Positions 15,258 through 23,750 of a stretch of 32,135 nucleotides of DNA are shown here, piece by piece. A program made the translations under genes and the position numbers. Within the stretch, counting starts at the first letter, position 1. The number at the start of each line of letters is the position of its first letter. The notes below the pieces were generated by a model. That model saw only the letters and a program-made list of their open reading frames with translations, was not told the DNA's origin and did not search any database. The stretch comes from JABDOU01 sp041609995 (GTDB taxonomy: Bacteria > Actinomycetota > Acidimicrobiia > Spongiisociales > SHLN01), in contig JBFIPU010000019.1 in assembly GCA_041609995.1 (NCBI GenBank), positions 1 to 32,135 on the forward strand, read 5' to 3'.

Positions 15258-15449
15258 CTAACGGCGTCCTGTCTCGTCCTCTTCCGATTCCTGCAGCGCC
15301 AGCTGCCAATTCGAAAGCCTGGTGGCCGCGTCCCGCTCGGCTGCTTCCTGATCGAGCAACCGCTCGACGGCACGTCGTATCACGTCGACTTGCTCGGGCG
15401 TCGGGTCGCCGGAAACCGTGATCCTCAGGTTCGCGTCCGGCCCGCTCAC
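15258..15449 (-). CDS. Small protein resembling acyl-CoA carboxylase epsilon subunit
   Basis: The product has 63 residues. Its N-terminal half, LRITVSGDPTPEQVDVIRRAVERLL, resembles the start of actinobacterial AccE/PccE subunits (a beta strand, then GNPTxEELAAL and a helix), and the SNWQLALQES segment resembles their C-terminal Ser-x-Trp block. AccE proteins stabilise the beta-subunit complex of acetyl/propionyl-CoA carboxylases. The GTG at 15449 overlaps the stop of methylmalonyl-CoA epimerase as GTGA (15446-15449), so it belongs to the thiolase-epimerase operon, a context that fits propionyl-CoA metabolism. No carboxylase alpha or beta gene is in the window. The similarity is short and this remains a tentative call. 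Confidence 0.5.
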   Translation of the reverse strand: MSGPDANLRITVSGDPTPEQVDVIRRAVERLLDQEAAERDAATRLSNWQLALQESEEDETGRR

Positions 15450-15862
15450 GGGCTCTCGACCAGTTCGATCAGGGTGCCGCCGAACGCTCTCGGGTGAACG
15501 AAGGCGATGCGTTTGCCCCAGCCTCCGATCCGGGGCCGACGGTCGATCAGCTCCGCCCCTTCGGCCTCGAGATGTGCCAGTGCCAACTCCAGATCTGCGA
15601 CCGCAAACGCCAGGTGATGCATCCCCTCCCCCCGCTTGGCCAGGAACCGGGCAACCGGACCCTCGTCATCGAGCGGTTGAAGCAATTGAACATATGATCC
15701 ACCGACAGCCAGCATCGCCTCCTCAACACCCTGCGATGCAACCGTCTCACGGTGTACCGGATCGACCCCGTACTGACGCCGGAACGAGCCAAGCGCGGCA
15801 TCGAGGTCGTGCACCGCGATACCGATGTGATCGAGGTTGATGAGCAGCAATCCGACCGTCAC
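15446..15862 (-). CDS. mce: Methylmalonyl-CoA epimerase
   Basis: The enzyme interconverts (S)- and (R)-methylmalonyl-CoA, linking propionyl-CoA carboxylation to the B12-dependent mutase. The 138 residues form one glyoxalase-fold (VOC) unit. Metal ligands are seen in LDHIGIAV, GMHHLAFAV and GTLIELVE, with QLLQP in between, and the acidic GEGMHH block is characteristic of the epimerase. I chose the GTG at 15862, which overlaps the thiolase stop (15859-15861); a TTG at 15850 is an alternative. A thiolase next to an epimerase matches the M. tuberculosis pair Rv1323 (fadA4)-Rv1322A. Confidence 0.93.
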   Translation of the reverse strand: MTVGLLLINLDHIGIAVHDLDAALGSFRRQYGVDPVHRETVASQGVEEAMLAVGGSYVQLLQPLDDEGPVARFLAKRGEGMHHLAFAVADLELALAHLEAEGAELIDRRPRIGGWGKRIAFVHPRAFGGTLIELVESP

Positions 15863-17034
15863 CGGACACGCACGATGAGAGCGTCCCCCTGGCCCCCTCC
15901 GCCGCACAACGCGGCCGCACCGACGCCGCCCCCGCGTTGGCGGAGAGCGTTGATCAGCGTGACCACCAGCCGGGCGCCCGTGGCTCCAATCGGGTGGCCG
16001 AGAGCGATGGCGCCTCCGTTGACGTTGACGCGAGCATGATCGAGGCCGAGGTTGTCTGAGGACCACAGCGCCACGCTGGCAAAGGCTTCGTTTATCTCGA
16101 CCAGGTCGAGATCGGCGACTTCATAATCCGTCGGCTTGAGCGCGCGTCGAATTGCCTCGGCGGGTCGTTCCAGCAGGGTGGCATCGACTCCGCCGATCTG
16201 GCCATAAGAGACGATTTCGGCGAGAATCGTCAGACCCTCGGCTTCAGCCGCCTGTCGATCTGCCAGCACCAGAGCGGCGGCGCCGTCAGAAATCTGGGAC
16301 GCGTTGCCGGCGGTGACGTCCCCGTCGGGTCCGAACGCGGGGCGAAGCGAGGACAGCGCCTCCAATGACGTGTCGGGCCGCACCCCTTCATCCTCGAAGA
16401 CCGTCACGTCACCTTTGCGGCCGGACACGACTACTGGAACGATCTCGTCCTCGAAACGACCCTCGGAGATGGCTGCTGCCGCCCTCCGGTGGGATTCGAG
16501 CGCCCACTCGTCCTGACTGGGCCGCTCCACGCCCAGCTCGCGATTGCGCTTGTCAGTCGAGGCGCCCATGGCGCACCGGTCGAAGGCGCAATACAAGCCG
16601 TCGTATTCGAGGGCATCCACCAGCTCGCCGTCGCCGTATTTCATCCCCCATCTGGCACCGGGCACCAGGTACGGGGCCCGCGACATCGACTCCATGCCGC
16701 CTGCGACCACGAAGTTGGCGTCGCCGAGCCGTATGGCGCGATCGGCCAGACCGATGGCCGACATGCCCGACAGGCACACCTTGTTGATCGTCGTCGATGG
16801 CACGGTCATGGGGATGCCGGCTTTGACCGCTGCCTGGCGGCTGGTGATCTGACCGGCTCCCGCCTGCACGACGTGACCAAACAACACCTCGTCTACGAGG
16901 CCCGGATCCAGGCCCGAGCGATCCAGGGCTCCCCTGATGGCCACGCCGCCCAACTCGACGGCAGGCAAGTCGCGGAAAGCGCCACCGAACCGGCCGATCG
17001 GCGTGCGGGCAACAGATGCGATGACCACCGGCAT
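15859..17034 (-). CDS. Acetyl-CoA C-acyltransferase (thiolase)
   Basis: The product of 391 residues is a standard thiolase. The acyl-accepting cysteine is C87 in NKVCLSGMSAIG, the general base is H347 in AIALGHPIGATGARL, and the second active-site cysteine is C377 in ALCGGGGQGDALIV. GGMESMSRAPYLVPG is also present. The signature fits biosynthetic/degradative acetoacetyl-CoA thiolases of the FadA4/AtoB type more than trifunctional FadA. It is the first gene of a run of three overlapping genes with the epimerase and the AccE-like protein. The ATG at 17034 lies 6 nt behind TACCCT. Confidence 0.95.
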   Translation of the reverse strand: MPVVIASVARTPIGRFGGAFRDLPAVELGGVAIRGALDRSGLDPGLVDEVLFGHVVQAGAGQITSRQAAVKAGIPMTVPSTTINKVCLSGMSAIGLADRAIRLGDANFVVAGGMESMSRAPYLVPGARWGMKYGDGELVDALEYDGLYCAFDRCAMGASTDKRNRELGVERPSQDEWALESHRRAAAAISEGRFEDEIVPVVVSGRKGDVTVFEDEGVRPDTSLEALSSLRPAFGPDGDVTAGNASQISDGAAALVLADRQAAEAEGLTILAEIVSYGQIGGVDATLLERPAEAIRRALKPTDYEVADLDLVEINEAFASVALWSSDNLGLDHARVNVNGGAIALGHPIGATGARLVVTLINALRQRGGGVGAAALCGGGGQGDALIVRVR

Positions 17035-17040
17035 GGCCTC

Positions 17041-17046
17041 AGGGTA
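17041..17046 (-). promoter_or_regulatory. -10 box of thiolase operon (leaderless)
   Basis: TACCCT on the minus strand ends 6 nt before the thiolase ATG at 17034. It is divergent from the ybaB box, and both promoters sit within 69 bp. Confidence 0.45.
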
Positions 17047-17091
17047 GCCGGGGCCGATGGCAATCGACCCGGGTGGGAGGTCGGCAGCGGG

Positions 17092-17097
17092 TAGCGT
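17092..17097 (+). promoter_or_regulatory. -10 box of ybaB-recR operon (leaderless)
   Basis: TAGCGT ends 6 nt before the ATG at 17104. The G-run between them is not a convincing ribosome-binding site at that distance. Confidence 0.45.
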
Positions 17098-17103
17098 GGG
17101 GGT

Positions 17104-17442
17104 ATGACGGAGATACCCAATATGCAGAATCTGCTTGCTCAGGCGGCCGCGATGCAGGCGAACATGAAGGCCGCGCAGGAAGCCGTCCTGGCACAAGAGT
17201 TCGACGGAACCGCCGGTGGGGGCGTCGTGACGGCAACAGTAAAGGGCAGCGGCGAGATCGTGTCTGTCCGCATTGATCCATCGGTGATCGACCCGTCGGA
17301 CCCGGACCTGCTCGGCGATCTGGTCGTCGCCGCGATCAACCAGGCAATGTCGGCAGCCTCCGAGGCCATGAACCGGGAGATCGGGGAAGCCAGCGGCGGG
17401 CTCGATCTGGACATCGACCTCGGGGGCATCCTCGGCAGCTGA
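17104..17442 (+). CDS. ybaB: YbaB/EbfC-family nucleoid-associated protein
   Basis: The 112-residue product is a small DNA-binding protein that forms a dimer with a tweezer shape. It has the N-terminal helix with the heptad-like MQNLLAQAAAMQANMKAAQ, followed by the beta strands GGGVVTATVKGSGEIVSVRIDPSVID and a C-terminal helix (LVVAAINQAMSAASEAM). It ends in an acidic tail (LDLDIDLGGILGS). The gene overlaps recR by TGATG (stop 17440-17442, start 17442), the near-universal ybaB-recR coupling, and both probably work in DNA repair or chromosome organisation. Confidence 0.95.
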   Translation: MTEIPNMQNLLAQAAAMQANMKAAQEAVLAQEFDGTAGGGVVTATVKGSGEIVSVRIDPSVIDPSDPDLLGDLVVAAINQAMSAASEAMNREIGEASGGLDLDIDLGGILGS

Positions 17443-18035
17443 TGTTCGAACCCCCGATCCAACGACTGGTCGACGAGCTGGCTCGGCTGCCGGGTGTCGG
17501 ACAGAAGAGCGCGCAGCGTCTGGCCTTCCACCTCCTCAACGTCGACGAACCCGACGCCCGGCGGCTGGCTGACGCCATCATCGAGATGCGGGTGCAGGTC
17601 CGGCTTTGCGAACGGTGCTTCAACGTGAGTGGCTCCGAGCTCTGCTCCATTTGCTCTGATGTCCGGCGCGATCCCGGAACCATCTGCGTTGTTGAGCGGG
17701 CCCAGGACATCGTTGTGGTCGAGCGGACGCAGGAGTTCCGCGGAACGTACCACGTGCTGGGTGGTTCTATCTCTCCCATCGCCGGCATCGGACCCGATCA
17801 GCTGCGGTTTCGCGAGCTCATCGATCGAATCGAGTCGGAAGACGTCATCGAAGTCATCGCAGCCACCAACCCAACTATCGAAGGCGACGCTACCGCCCTA
17901 TATCTGGCTCGACTCCTCAAGCCGCTCGGCGTGAAGGTGTCCAAGCTCGCCTCGGGGTTACCGGTCGGCGGAGATCTGGACTACGCCGACGAGATCACGC
18001 TCGGGCGAGCGCTCACGGGTCGTCAGGAGCTCTAG
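17442..18035 (+). CDS. recR: Recombination mediator protein RecR
   Basis: RecR works with RecO (and RecF) to load RecA at gaps. The 197 residues show the helix-hairpin-helix RLPGVGQKSAQRLAF (about 14-28), a four-cysteine zinc finger (CERCFNV...CSIC, about 57-72), and a Toprim domain beginning TICVVERAQDIVVVERT and containing GTYHVLGGSISPIAGIGPDQL. The end ALTGRQEL is the normal terminus. The stop TAG (18033-18035) shares CTAG with the stop of the convergent dnaX gene. Confidence 0.97.
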   Translation: MFEPPIQRLVDELARLPGVGQKSAQRLAFHLLNVDEPDARRLADAIIEMRVQVRLCERCFNVSGSELCSICSDVRRDPGTICVVERAQDIVVVERTQEFRGTYHVLGGSISPIAGIGPDQLRFRELIDRIESEDVIEVIAATNPTIEGDATALYLARLLKPLGVKVSKLASGLPVGGDLDYADEITLGRALTGRQEL

Positions 18036-19828
18036 CCTTCGTCGTCGGCGGCTTCTTCACCATCGTCCACCACCTCGGCGCCGAACTCCTCGATGATCAA
18101 ATCGGCGGCGTCACCGTCTTCGGCCTCTTCCAGATCATCCTTGTCGAGTGTGACCTCTTCTTGGACCGGCACGGCCCGGGCGGGAGCATCCTGGGTCAAG
18201 TATGCGATCTCGACGCCACCGCCCAGCACATCTGAGGCGGCGGTGCCCACGATCATTCGCAGGGCTTCGTCCGCCTCCAGTGCCTCGATATGAAACGTGA
18301 GGTGGCCCGGGATCATCAAAGCCAGCACGCCATGCTCGACGGCCGCCGGTTTGGCCTCACGAAGAATCGCAAACCGGCGCGGTCCCACGCCCGCCTGGCG
18401 CACCCGCTCCACCAAAGCCGGCCACTTGGCCGCCACCGCCGACTGGTCCATGTCGGCCAGAGGAGCGGGAGAAACCGGGTCGTCGACCGGGAGCGACATT
18501 GCCTCCGCCGCCGAATCGACGGACGCGTCTTCCTCCGACGGTTGCTGGAACGGTTCGGTACCTGCTTGTGCTCCCGGAGCTCTGGCCGGCTGCTCCGACC
18601 GGGCCGGCGGAACCGGCTCTCCGTCAGCCTGGGGCCGGGCAGGCGTAGCGGCGCCGGCCGCCTTGACGGAACCGCGCCGAACCCGTTCCTCCACCCAATC
18701 GAGCCGAGCCGCCAGGGCCGACGGATCAACGCTCGTCTCCGGCTTCGTCAGGCGAATCACCAGCAATTCGGTGACGAGGCGTTCCTCGCGGCCGTCCCGC
18801 AATTGGATGAGGGCCTCCGACATCTGATCGAGCGCATGCACGACCTGTGATGCCTGCAGCCGCCCGGCCACTCCCCGCCAGGTTTCGAGGTGTTCGGGGG
18901 CGACATCGACGATCTCCTCGACATTGCGGGTATAGAGGGTGAGGAACACGCCACGAAAGAAGGCCATCGCGTCGCCGACGAACTTGCGGAGGTCGAGGCC
19001 GCTCGAGGCGACCGACGACACGAGTTCGAGTCCCGATCTGGGATCCTCATCGGCGATGGCGTCGGCCAGTCGCACGAACGTGTCGTCTGACACGGCGCCG
19101 AGCGCGTCGCGCACACCGGCCGGGTCCACGACACCGTCCCCGAGGGCAGCCACCTGCTCCATGAGGCTCATCCCGTCCCGGACCGAGCCCTCCGCATGCC
19201 GGGCAATGGTGCTCAAGGCCTCTGGCTCCGCTTTGAAGCCTTCGGCGTCGGCGACGCGAGCGAGGTGGCCGGACAACAGCTCGACCGGCACCGGGTGGAA
19301 ATCGAATCGCTGGGTGCGGCTTCGCACGGTGTCCAGCAGCTTGTAGGGCTCGGTGGTGGCCAGCACGAAATGCACATGATCGGGCGGCTCCTCGAGGGTC
19401 TTGAGCAGCGCATTGGCTGCCGCCCGCGACAACATGTGCGCCTCGTCGAGGATGTACACCCGCTTGTTGCCCTCGACCGAGGCAACGGTGCCGACATTCA
19501 CCCGGATCTCGCGGATGTCTTCCACTTTGTTGTGCGAAGCGGCATCCAGTTCGATGACATCGAGGGAAGAGCCCTCCAGGACCCCCAGGCACTGGGTGCA
19601 CTGGTTGCAGGGTTCGCCGTCCGGCCGGCGATCTTGGCAATTGAGCGACTTCGCCAGAATGCGGGCTGTGGTCGTCTTGCCGGTTCCCCGCGGCCCGGCA
19701 AACAGATATGCATGGGCCACCCGGCCTTCGATCACCTCTTTGGCGAGGGTCGCCGTGACATGGCGTTGACCCACCACTTCCGAGAACACGCGCGGACGAT
19801 ATTTGCGATAGAGGGCCTGGTACTCCAC
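18032..19828 (-). CDS. dnaX: DNA polymerase III subunit gamma/tau
   Basis: DnaX is the ATPase of the clamp loader. The 598-residue product has Walker A GPRGTGKTTT, a zinc module (LNC...PCNQCTQC), Walker B VYILDEAHML, the LLKTLEEPP block and sensor 1 ATTEPYKL, then RSRTQRF in place of the usual SRC motif. Domain III extends to about 365. A low-complexity Pro/Ala linker (about 395-460) and a tau-specific C-terminal domain with an acidic tail follow. I chose the GTG at 19828 (VEYQALYRKYRP), which matches the universal N-terminus and follows a TAAATT box at 7 nt; the frame is open 10 codons further. No slippery A-run for gamma/tau frameshifting is visible. Normally dnaX precedes ybaB-recR on the same strand; here it faces them. 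Confidence 0.96.
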   Translation of the reverse strand: MEYQALYRKYRPRVFSEVVGQRHVTATLAKEVIEGRVAHAYLFAGPRGTGKTTTARILAKSLNCQDRRPDGEPCNQCTQCLGVLEGSSLDVIELDAASHNKVEDIREIRVNVGTVASVEGNKRVYILDEAHMLSRAAANALLKTLEEPPDHVHFVLATTEPYKLLDTVRSRTQRFDFHPVPVELLSGHLARVADAEGFKAEPEALSTIARHAEGSVRDGMSLMEQVAALGDGVVDPAGVRDALGAVSDDTFVRLADAIADEDPRSGLELVSSVASSGLDLRKFVGDAMAFFRGVFLTLYTRNVEEIVDVAPEHLETWRGVAGRLQASQVVHALDQMSEALIQLRDGREERLVTELLVIRLTKPETSVDPSALAARLDWVEERVRRGSVKAAGAATPARPQADGEPVPPARSEQPARAPGAQAGTEPFQQPSEEDASVDSAAEAMSLPVDDPVSPAPLADMDQSAVAAKWPALVERVRQAGVGPRRFAILREAKPAAVEHGVLALMIPGHLTFHIEALEADEALRMIVGTAASDVLGGGVEIAYLTQDAPARAVPVQEEVTLDKDDLEEAEDGDAADLIIEEFGAEVVDDGEEAADDEG

Positions 19829-19835
19829 GAAGAGC

Positions 19836-19841
19836 AATTTA
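19836..19841 (-). promoter_or_regulatory. -10 box of dnaX (leaderless)
   Basis: TAAATT on the minus strand ends 7 nt before the GTG at 19828, with no ribosome-binding site. It supports the GTG start. Confidence 0.45.
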
Positions 19842-19982
19842 CTGGTTCGCCCCGACACCCCGACCTACGAACTGCACTCGGACGGACCAATACAACAGAT
19901 CGTGGCGTCGAGGCCATTCGGCCCTGGTCTGGACCAGATCCACCTGTTAGGCGTTGTAGACCGGCTGAGGGGTGAGACGAGA

Positions 19983-22900
19983 ATGAAAGTGCGCATCTGG
20001 CGGGTCCTGCTGCCCGCCTCGTTACTTGCGACGCTTCTCGTTGCACCGCCGGCCGGAAGCTCACCAGATGCCAACCCGAAGCTGGCAGCCCTCGGTGACA
20101 AGCCAGAGCTCGCCAAGGTGGCGGGACATCTACTCGAGGCACAGCCCCTCGCAATCCATCAAGCCGAGCTGTTGCAGGCGAATCCACCCAGATACGTCAC
20201 CGTAGAGAACGGCCTCGTCGAGGTGGAGATCATGTTCCACGGGCTCACCAGTGACGTCGCAGACAGCGTCATCGCAGCGGGGCTCCAGAGAAGCCAACTG
20301 TTCTTCCAATTCGGCATCATGACCGGCTTTGTCGAACCCGGCCTTCTCGGGGAGCTGGCATCGATTCCGCAGGTGGCTTCCATCCATCCGAACTACGGAA
20401 AAGCTTCCAGGGTGGGCGCCACAACCAGCCAGGGCGACTGGACGATCAAGGCGGACCAGGCCCGGGCCGCCTTCGGCGTCGATGGCACCGGGGTGTCGGT
20501 GGGGGTGATCTCAGACAGCTTCAATGACACCATCGGCGGATCGGTCACCGGGTTCGCGTGCGAACGATCGGTGACCGGGACGACGCCTCAGGGGAGCGGA
20601 GATCTGCCACCCGTCGTCAAGGTGATCGACCCCGGCCCCGGAGGAGGCACCGACGAGGGGGCGGGGATGGCTGAACTCGTGACGGACCTGGCTCCCGGGG
20701 CCGAGATCCTGTTTCACGCCGACGGTCCGACGAGAGCGACGTTCGCGCAGGGCATCATCGATCTGGCTGATTGCGGCGCCGACATCATCGTTGACGACGT
20801 GATCTACCTGGCCGAGCCCATGTTTCAGGACGGCATCATCGCCCAGTCGGTACAGACGGTGCATGACCGGGGAGTCGCATACTTCACATCTGCCGGCAAC
20901 AACGGCTCCTACGGCATCGACGACTTCTATACCGACATTGATCCGTTGGCCGGCAGCCAGGCATCTGTTCCCACCGGCGTCGACTTCCACGACTTCGGTG
21001 GCGGTGATGCGTTTGCCGAAATCACCGTGCCCGCCGGCGGGGAACTCGACGTCGTCCTCAACTGGAATGATCCTTGGAGCGGCTCGCTGGGCCCGGGCGC
21101 CAGCAGTGACCTCGATCTGCACCTGTACGCCGCTCCTGATGTCAATTCCACGCTCCTGGAGTCGAGCGCCAACGGCCAGGGCTGCAGCCTGTTTGGCGGA
21201 CCACCGGGTGGCACCCCCCTCGAAATCCTCGGATACGCCAATACATCGAATTCGCCGGAGACCGTCTATCTCGCTGTTGACCACTATTGCGGTCCCAAGA
21301 CCGAGCGGATCCGCGTTGTGGTCTTCGACGATGGCCCACCGTTCAGCTTCGAGCCCGGCGTGTTCACGGACTCGACGATCTTCGGCCATGCATCGTCGCC
21401 GGCCGCTGTCACACTGGCAGCGGTTGACTACCGGGAGATCGAATCCGGCGGCACGTTCGACGGTGAGCCCGGGATCAACGTCGAGCCCTTCTCCTCTCTG
21501 GGCGGCCGAATCCCGATCTACTTCGATCCGGCCGGCAACCCTCTCCCCGGCGCCCCGGTGAACCGCCTCAAACCAGATATCGCTGGTCCGGACGGCACCA
21601 ACACCACCTTCTTTGGCTCGGGCGACACCGAGGGGGACGGGTTTCCGAACTTCTATGGCACCTCTGCCGCCGCCCCCCATGCAGCGGCGGTGGCCGCCTT
21701 GATGCTGGAGCGCAATCCTGCACGGACCCCGGCGGCAACCGCGGCGATTCTGGAGAACACCGCCCTCGACATCGAGCCCGGGGCTCCCGCAATCGGCCCT
21801 GATGGGTCAGACAGCTTGTCCGGATTCGGCTTGATCGACGCTCTGGCGGCGGTAGGTGGCAACATCCGCCCCGTCGCCTCAGACGACGGCCCTTATACCG
21901 TTACCACGGGTGAGACACTCACCGTCGACGCCGCCGCAGGAATATTGGGCAATGACTCCGACCCGGACGGCGACGAGCTGACATCCTTGCTGAGCGGCGG
22001 GCCCACGAGCGGCGTCGTGGCACTCAGCGCCGACGGAGCGTTCACCTACATCCACGACGGCGGCCCGAGTGCGAGCGACTCCTTCACTTACGTCGCCAAC
22101 GATGGGACAGTCGACTCGGAGCCTGCCACTGTCACCATCGAGATCAACCCCCCGAACAGTCCCCCAACAGCGCTCAACGACGGTCCATTTGAAGTCGTGC
22201 GCGGAGCCACGCTGGCAGTGGAGGCAGCCGAGGGCGTGCTCAGCAATGACGATGACCCCGATGGCGACCAGCTGTCGGTCGCAGTGGTCGATGAGCCCTC
22301 CCATGGGATCCTGGCTCTCGGCCCAGCCGGCTCGTTCACGTATCGACACAACGGCGGTCCCAGCACCAGCGACTCCTTCACCTATGTGGCCAACGATGGA
22401 CGCGTCGATTCGACACCGGCAATTGTCGGTATCAATGTCGTCTCCGGCGTGACGGTCGGCCTCGTCAACACGGCAACCGGGCAGTGGCACCTGCGCGATG
22501 AGGGCGGCGCCGTGCGGGTCTTCTACTTCGGGACACCGGGGGACATCCCGATCATCGGTGATTGGGACTGCGACGGTGACGACACGCCCGGTCTTTATCG
22601 CCAGTCGGACGGGTTTGTATATCTGAGGAATACGAATGACACCGGGATCGGAACCATTCGCTTTTTCCTGGGTATCCCGGGAGACATACCCCTCGCAGGA
22701 GATTTCGACGGTGACGGTTGCGACACCGTGTCCGTCTATCGACCGGGAGAAGGAAGGGTCTTCATCGCCAATAGGCTTGGCGCCAACGAGGGTTTCTTCG
22801 TCGCCGACTACGACTACTTCTTTGGCAATCCCGGAGATAAACCATGGGTAGGAGATTTCACGGGCAACGGCGTTGACACCATCGGCTTACATCGGGAATC

Positions 22901-23657
22901 CTCAGGGTTCGTGTACTTCACCGAAGACCATCCGACCGGTCCGGTTGCCACCACCGACAACTCCTTCTTCTACGGGATCCCCAACGATCGGCTGTTGGCG
23001 GCAGATTGGACCGATGACGGCATCGACACCGTAGCCATCTACCGCCCGCAGGATGCCCGGTTTTATTTCAGGTTCAGCAACACGATCGGCACGGCGGATG
23101 ACGAGCTGGCCTTCGGCGAGTCGAGTTGGGTACCGATCGCCGGTGTCTTTGGTCTCGTTCCGGAGAACGTCCCCGCCTTGACGTTTGGCGACGGCGTACA
23201 TCGCGTCGGTATCGACATCCAGCCCGGGACCTACCGCAACAGCACGTTCTCCGGTTTCTGCGCATGGGAGCGCCTCAGTGGATTCGGTGGCGGCCGCGGC
23301 GACATCATTGTCGACAACCTCACAACGATCCGACAGCTTGTGACAATCTTCCCGACAGATGCCGGCTTCTCCGCCGAAGACTGCGGCATCTGGTCTTCCG
23401 ATCTGTCGCCGATCACGACCAGCACCGTTGCCCCTTTCGGAGACGGCATGTACCAGGTGGGCGTAGACATCGCCCCCGGCACCTGGCAGAGCCCTGCATC
23501 GGAGTCATGCTTCTGGGAGCGCTTGAGCGGATTCAGCGGTGAACTGTCCGATACGATCATCAACGACTTCACCAACGACGCATCGACTGTCGCCATTGCC
23601 CCGACTGACGTCGGATTCAGCGCCGAGCGATGCGGCATGTGGACACGCCTGGAGTAG
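19983..23657 (+). CDS. Secreted subtilisin-fold protein with cadherin-like and GDWDGDG repeats; His-to-Glu triad
   Basis: The product has 1224 residues. A signal peptide (about 1-25) and propeptide-like region precede a subtilisin-fold domain (about 145-625). The Asp is D178 (VISDSF), the oxyanion Asn lies in TSAGNNGS and the Ser is S561 in GTSAAAPHAAAVAAL. Where HGT is expected the protein has TDEGAGMAELVTDLAPGAE, placing E225 in the His position. I recall a widespread S8 subgroup with DEGRAM and VDDVIY motifs that this matches; a Ser-Glu-Asp arrangement occurs in sedolisins. Two cadherin/VCBS-like modules follow (about 630-815, ILGNDSDPDGD, VLSNDDDPDGD), then four to five repeats of the type YFGTPGDIPIIGDWDCDGDDT (about 820-1055). 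Last come two copies of a module with VGxDIxPGT and CxWERLSGF (about 1065-1224). It is presumably exported and calcium-binding. Confidence 0.9.
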   Translation: MKVRIWRVLLPASLLATLLVAPPAGSSPDANPKLAALGDKPELAKVAGHLLEAQPLAIHQAELLQANPPRYVTVENGLVEVEIMFHGLTSDVADSVIAAGLQRSQLFFQFGIMTGFVEPGLLGELASIPQVASIHPNYGKASRVGATTSQGDWTIKADQARAAFGVDGTGVSVGVISDSFNDTIGGSVTGFACERSVTGTTPQGSGDLPPVVKVIDPGPGGGTDEGAGMAELVTDLAPGAEILFHADGPTRATFAQGIIDLADCGADIIVDDVIYLAEPMFQDGIIAQSVQTVHDRGVAYFTSAGNNGSYGIDDFYTDIDPLAGSQASVPTGVDFHDFGGGDAFAEITVPAGGELDVVLNWNDPWSGSLGPGASSDLDLHLYAAPDVNSTLLESSANGQGCSLFGGPPGGTPLEILGYANTSNSPETVYLAVDHYCGPKTERIRVVVFDDGPPFSFEPGVFTDSTIFGHASSPAAVTLAAVDYREIESGGTFDGEPGINVEPFSSLGGRIPIYFDPAGNPLPGAPVNRLKPDIAGPDGTNTTFFGSGDTEGDGFPNFYGTSAAAPHAAAVAALMLERNPARTPAATAAILENTALDIEPGAPAIGPDGSDSLSGFGLIDALAAVGGNIRPVASDDGPYTVTTGETLTVDAAAGILGNDSDPDGDELTSLLSGGPTSGVVALSADGAFTYIHDGGPSASDSFTYVANDGTVDSEPATVTIEINPPNSPPTALNDGPFEVVRGATLAVEAAEGVLSNDDDPDGDQLSVAVVDEPSHGILALGPAGSFTYRHNGGPSTSDSFTYVANDGRVDSTPAIVGINVVSGVTVGLVNTATGQWHLRDEGGAVRVFYFGTPGDIPIIGDWDCDGDDTPGLYRQSDGFVYLRNTNDTGIGTIRFFLGIPGDIPLAGDFDGDGCDTVSVYRPGEGRVFIANRLGANEGFFVADYDYFFGNPGDKPWVGDFTGNGVDTIGLHRESSGFVYFTEDHPTGPVATTDNSFFYGIPNDRLLAADWTDDGIDTVAIYRPQDARFYFRFSNTIGTADDELAFGESSWVPIAGVFGLVPENVPALTFGDGVHRVGIDIQPGTYRNSTFSGFCAWERLSGFGGGRGDIIVDNLTTIRQLVTIFPTDAGFSAEDCGIWSSDLSPITTSTVAPFGDGMYQVGVDIAPGTWQSPASESCFWERLSGFSGELSDTIINDFTNDASTVAIAPTDVGFSAERCGMWTRLE

Positions 23658-23737
23658 CAATTCGGTCGCAATGGGCCCGGATCAGCCGGATCTGGTTGAC
23701 GAATTGCGGGAGGCTGGAGATAAGGGCAACCCGCGAG

Positions 23738-23743
23738 TACCGT
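23738..23743 (+). promoter_or_regulatory. -10 box of dgt-like gene (leaderless)
   Basis: TACCGT ends 7 nt before the ATG at 23751, with no ribosome-binding site between. Confidence 0.45.
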
Positions 23744-23750
23744 TTAGGCA

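Noticed and set aside
20511..21680. A 389-codon open frame on the minus strand inside the larger protease gene
   Set aside because: It lies wholly opposite the conserved protease domain and has no recognisable feature or start signal.
23657..23707. An inverted repeat GCAATTCG/CGAATTGC after the larger protease gene, as a terminator
   Set aside because: The arms are 35 nt apart, no T-run follows and the inner sequence does not make a strong stem; not enough for a terminator call.
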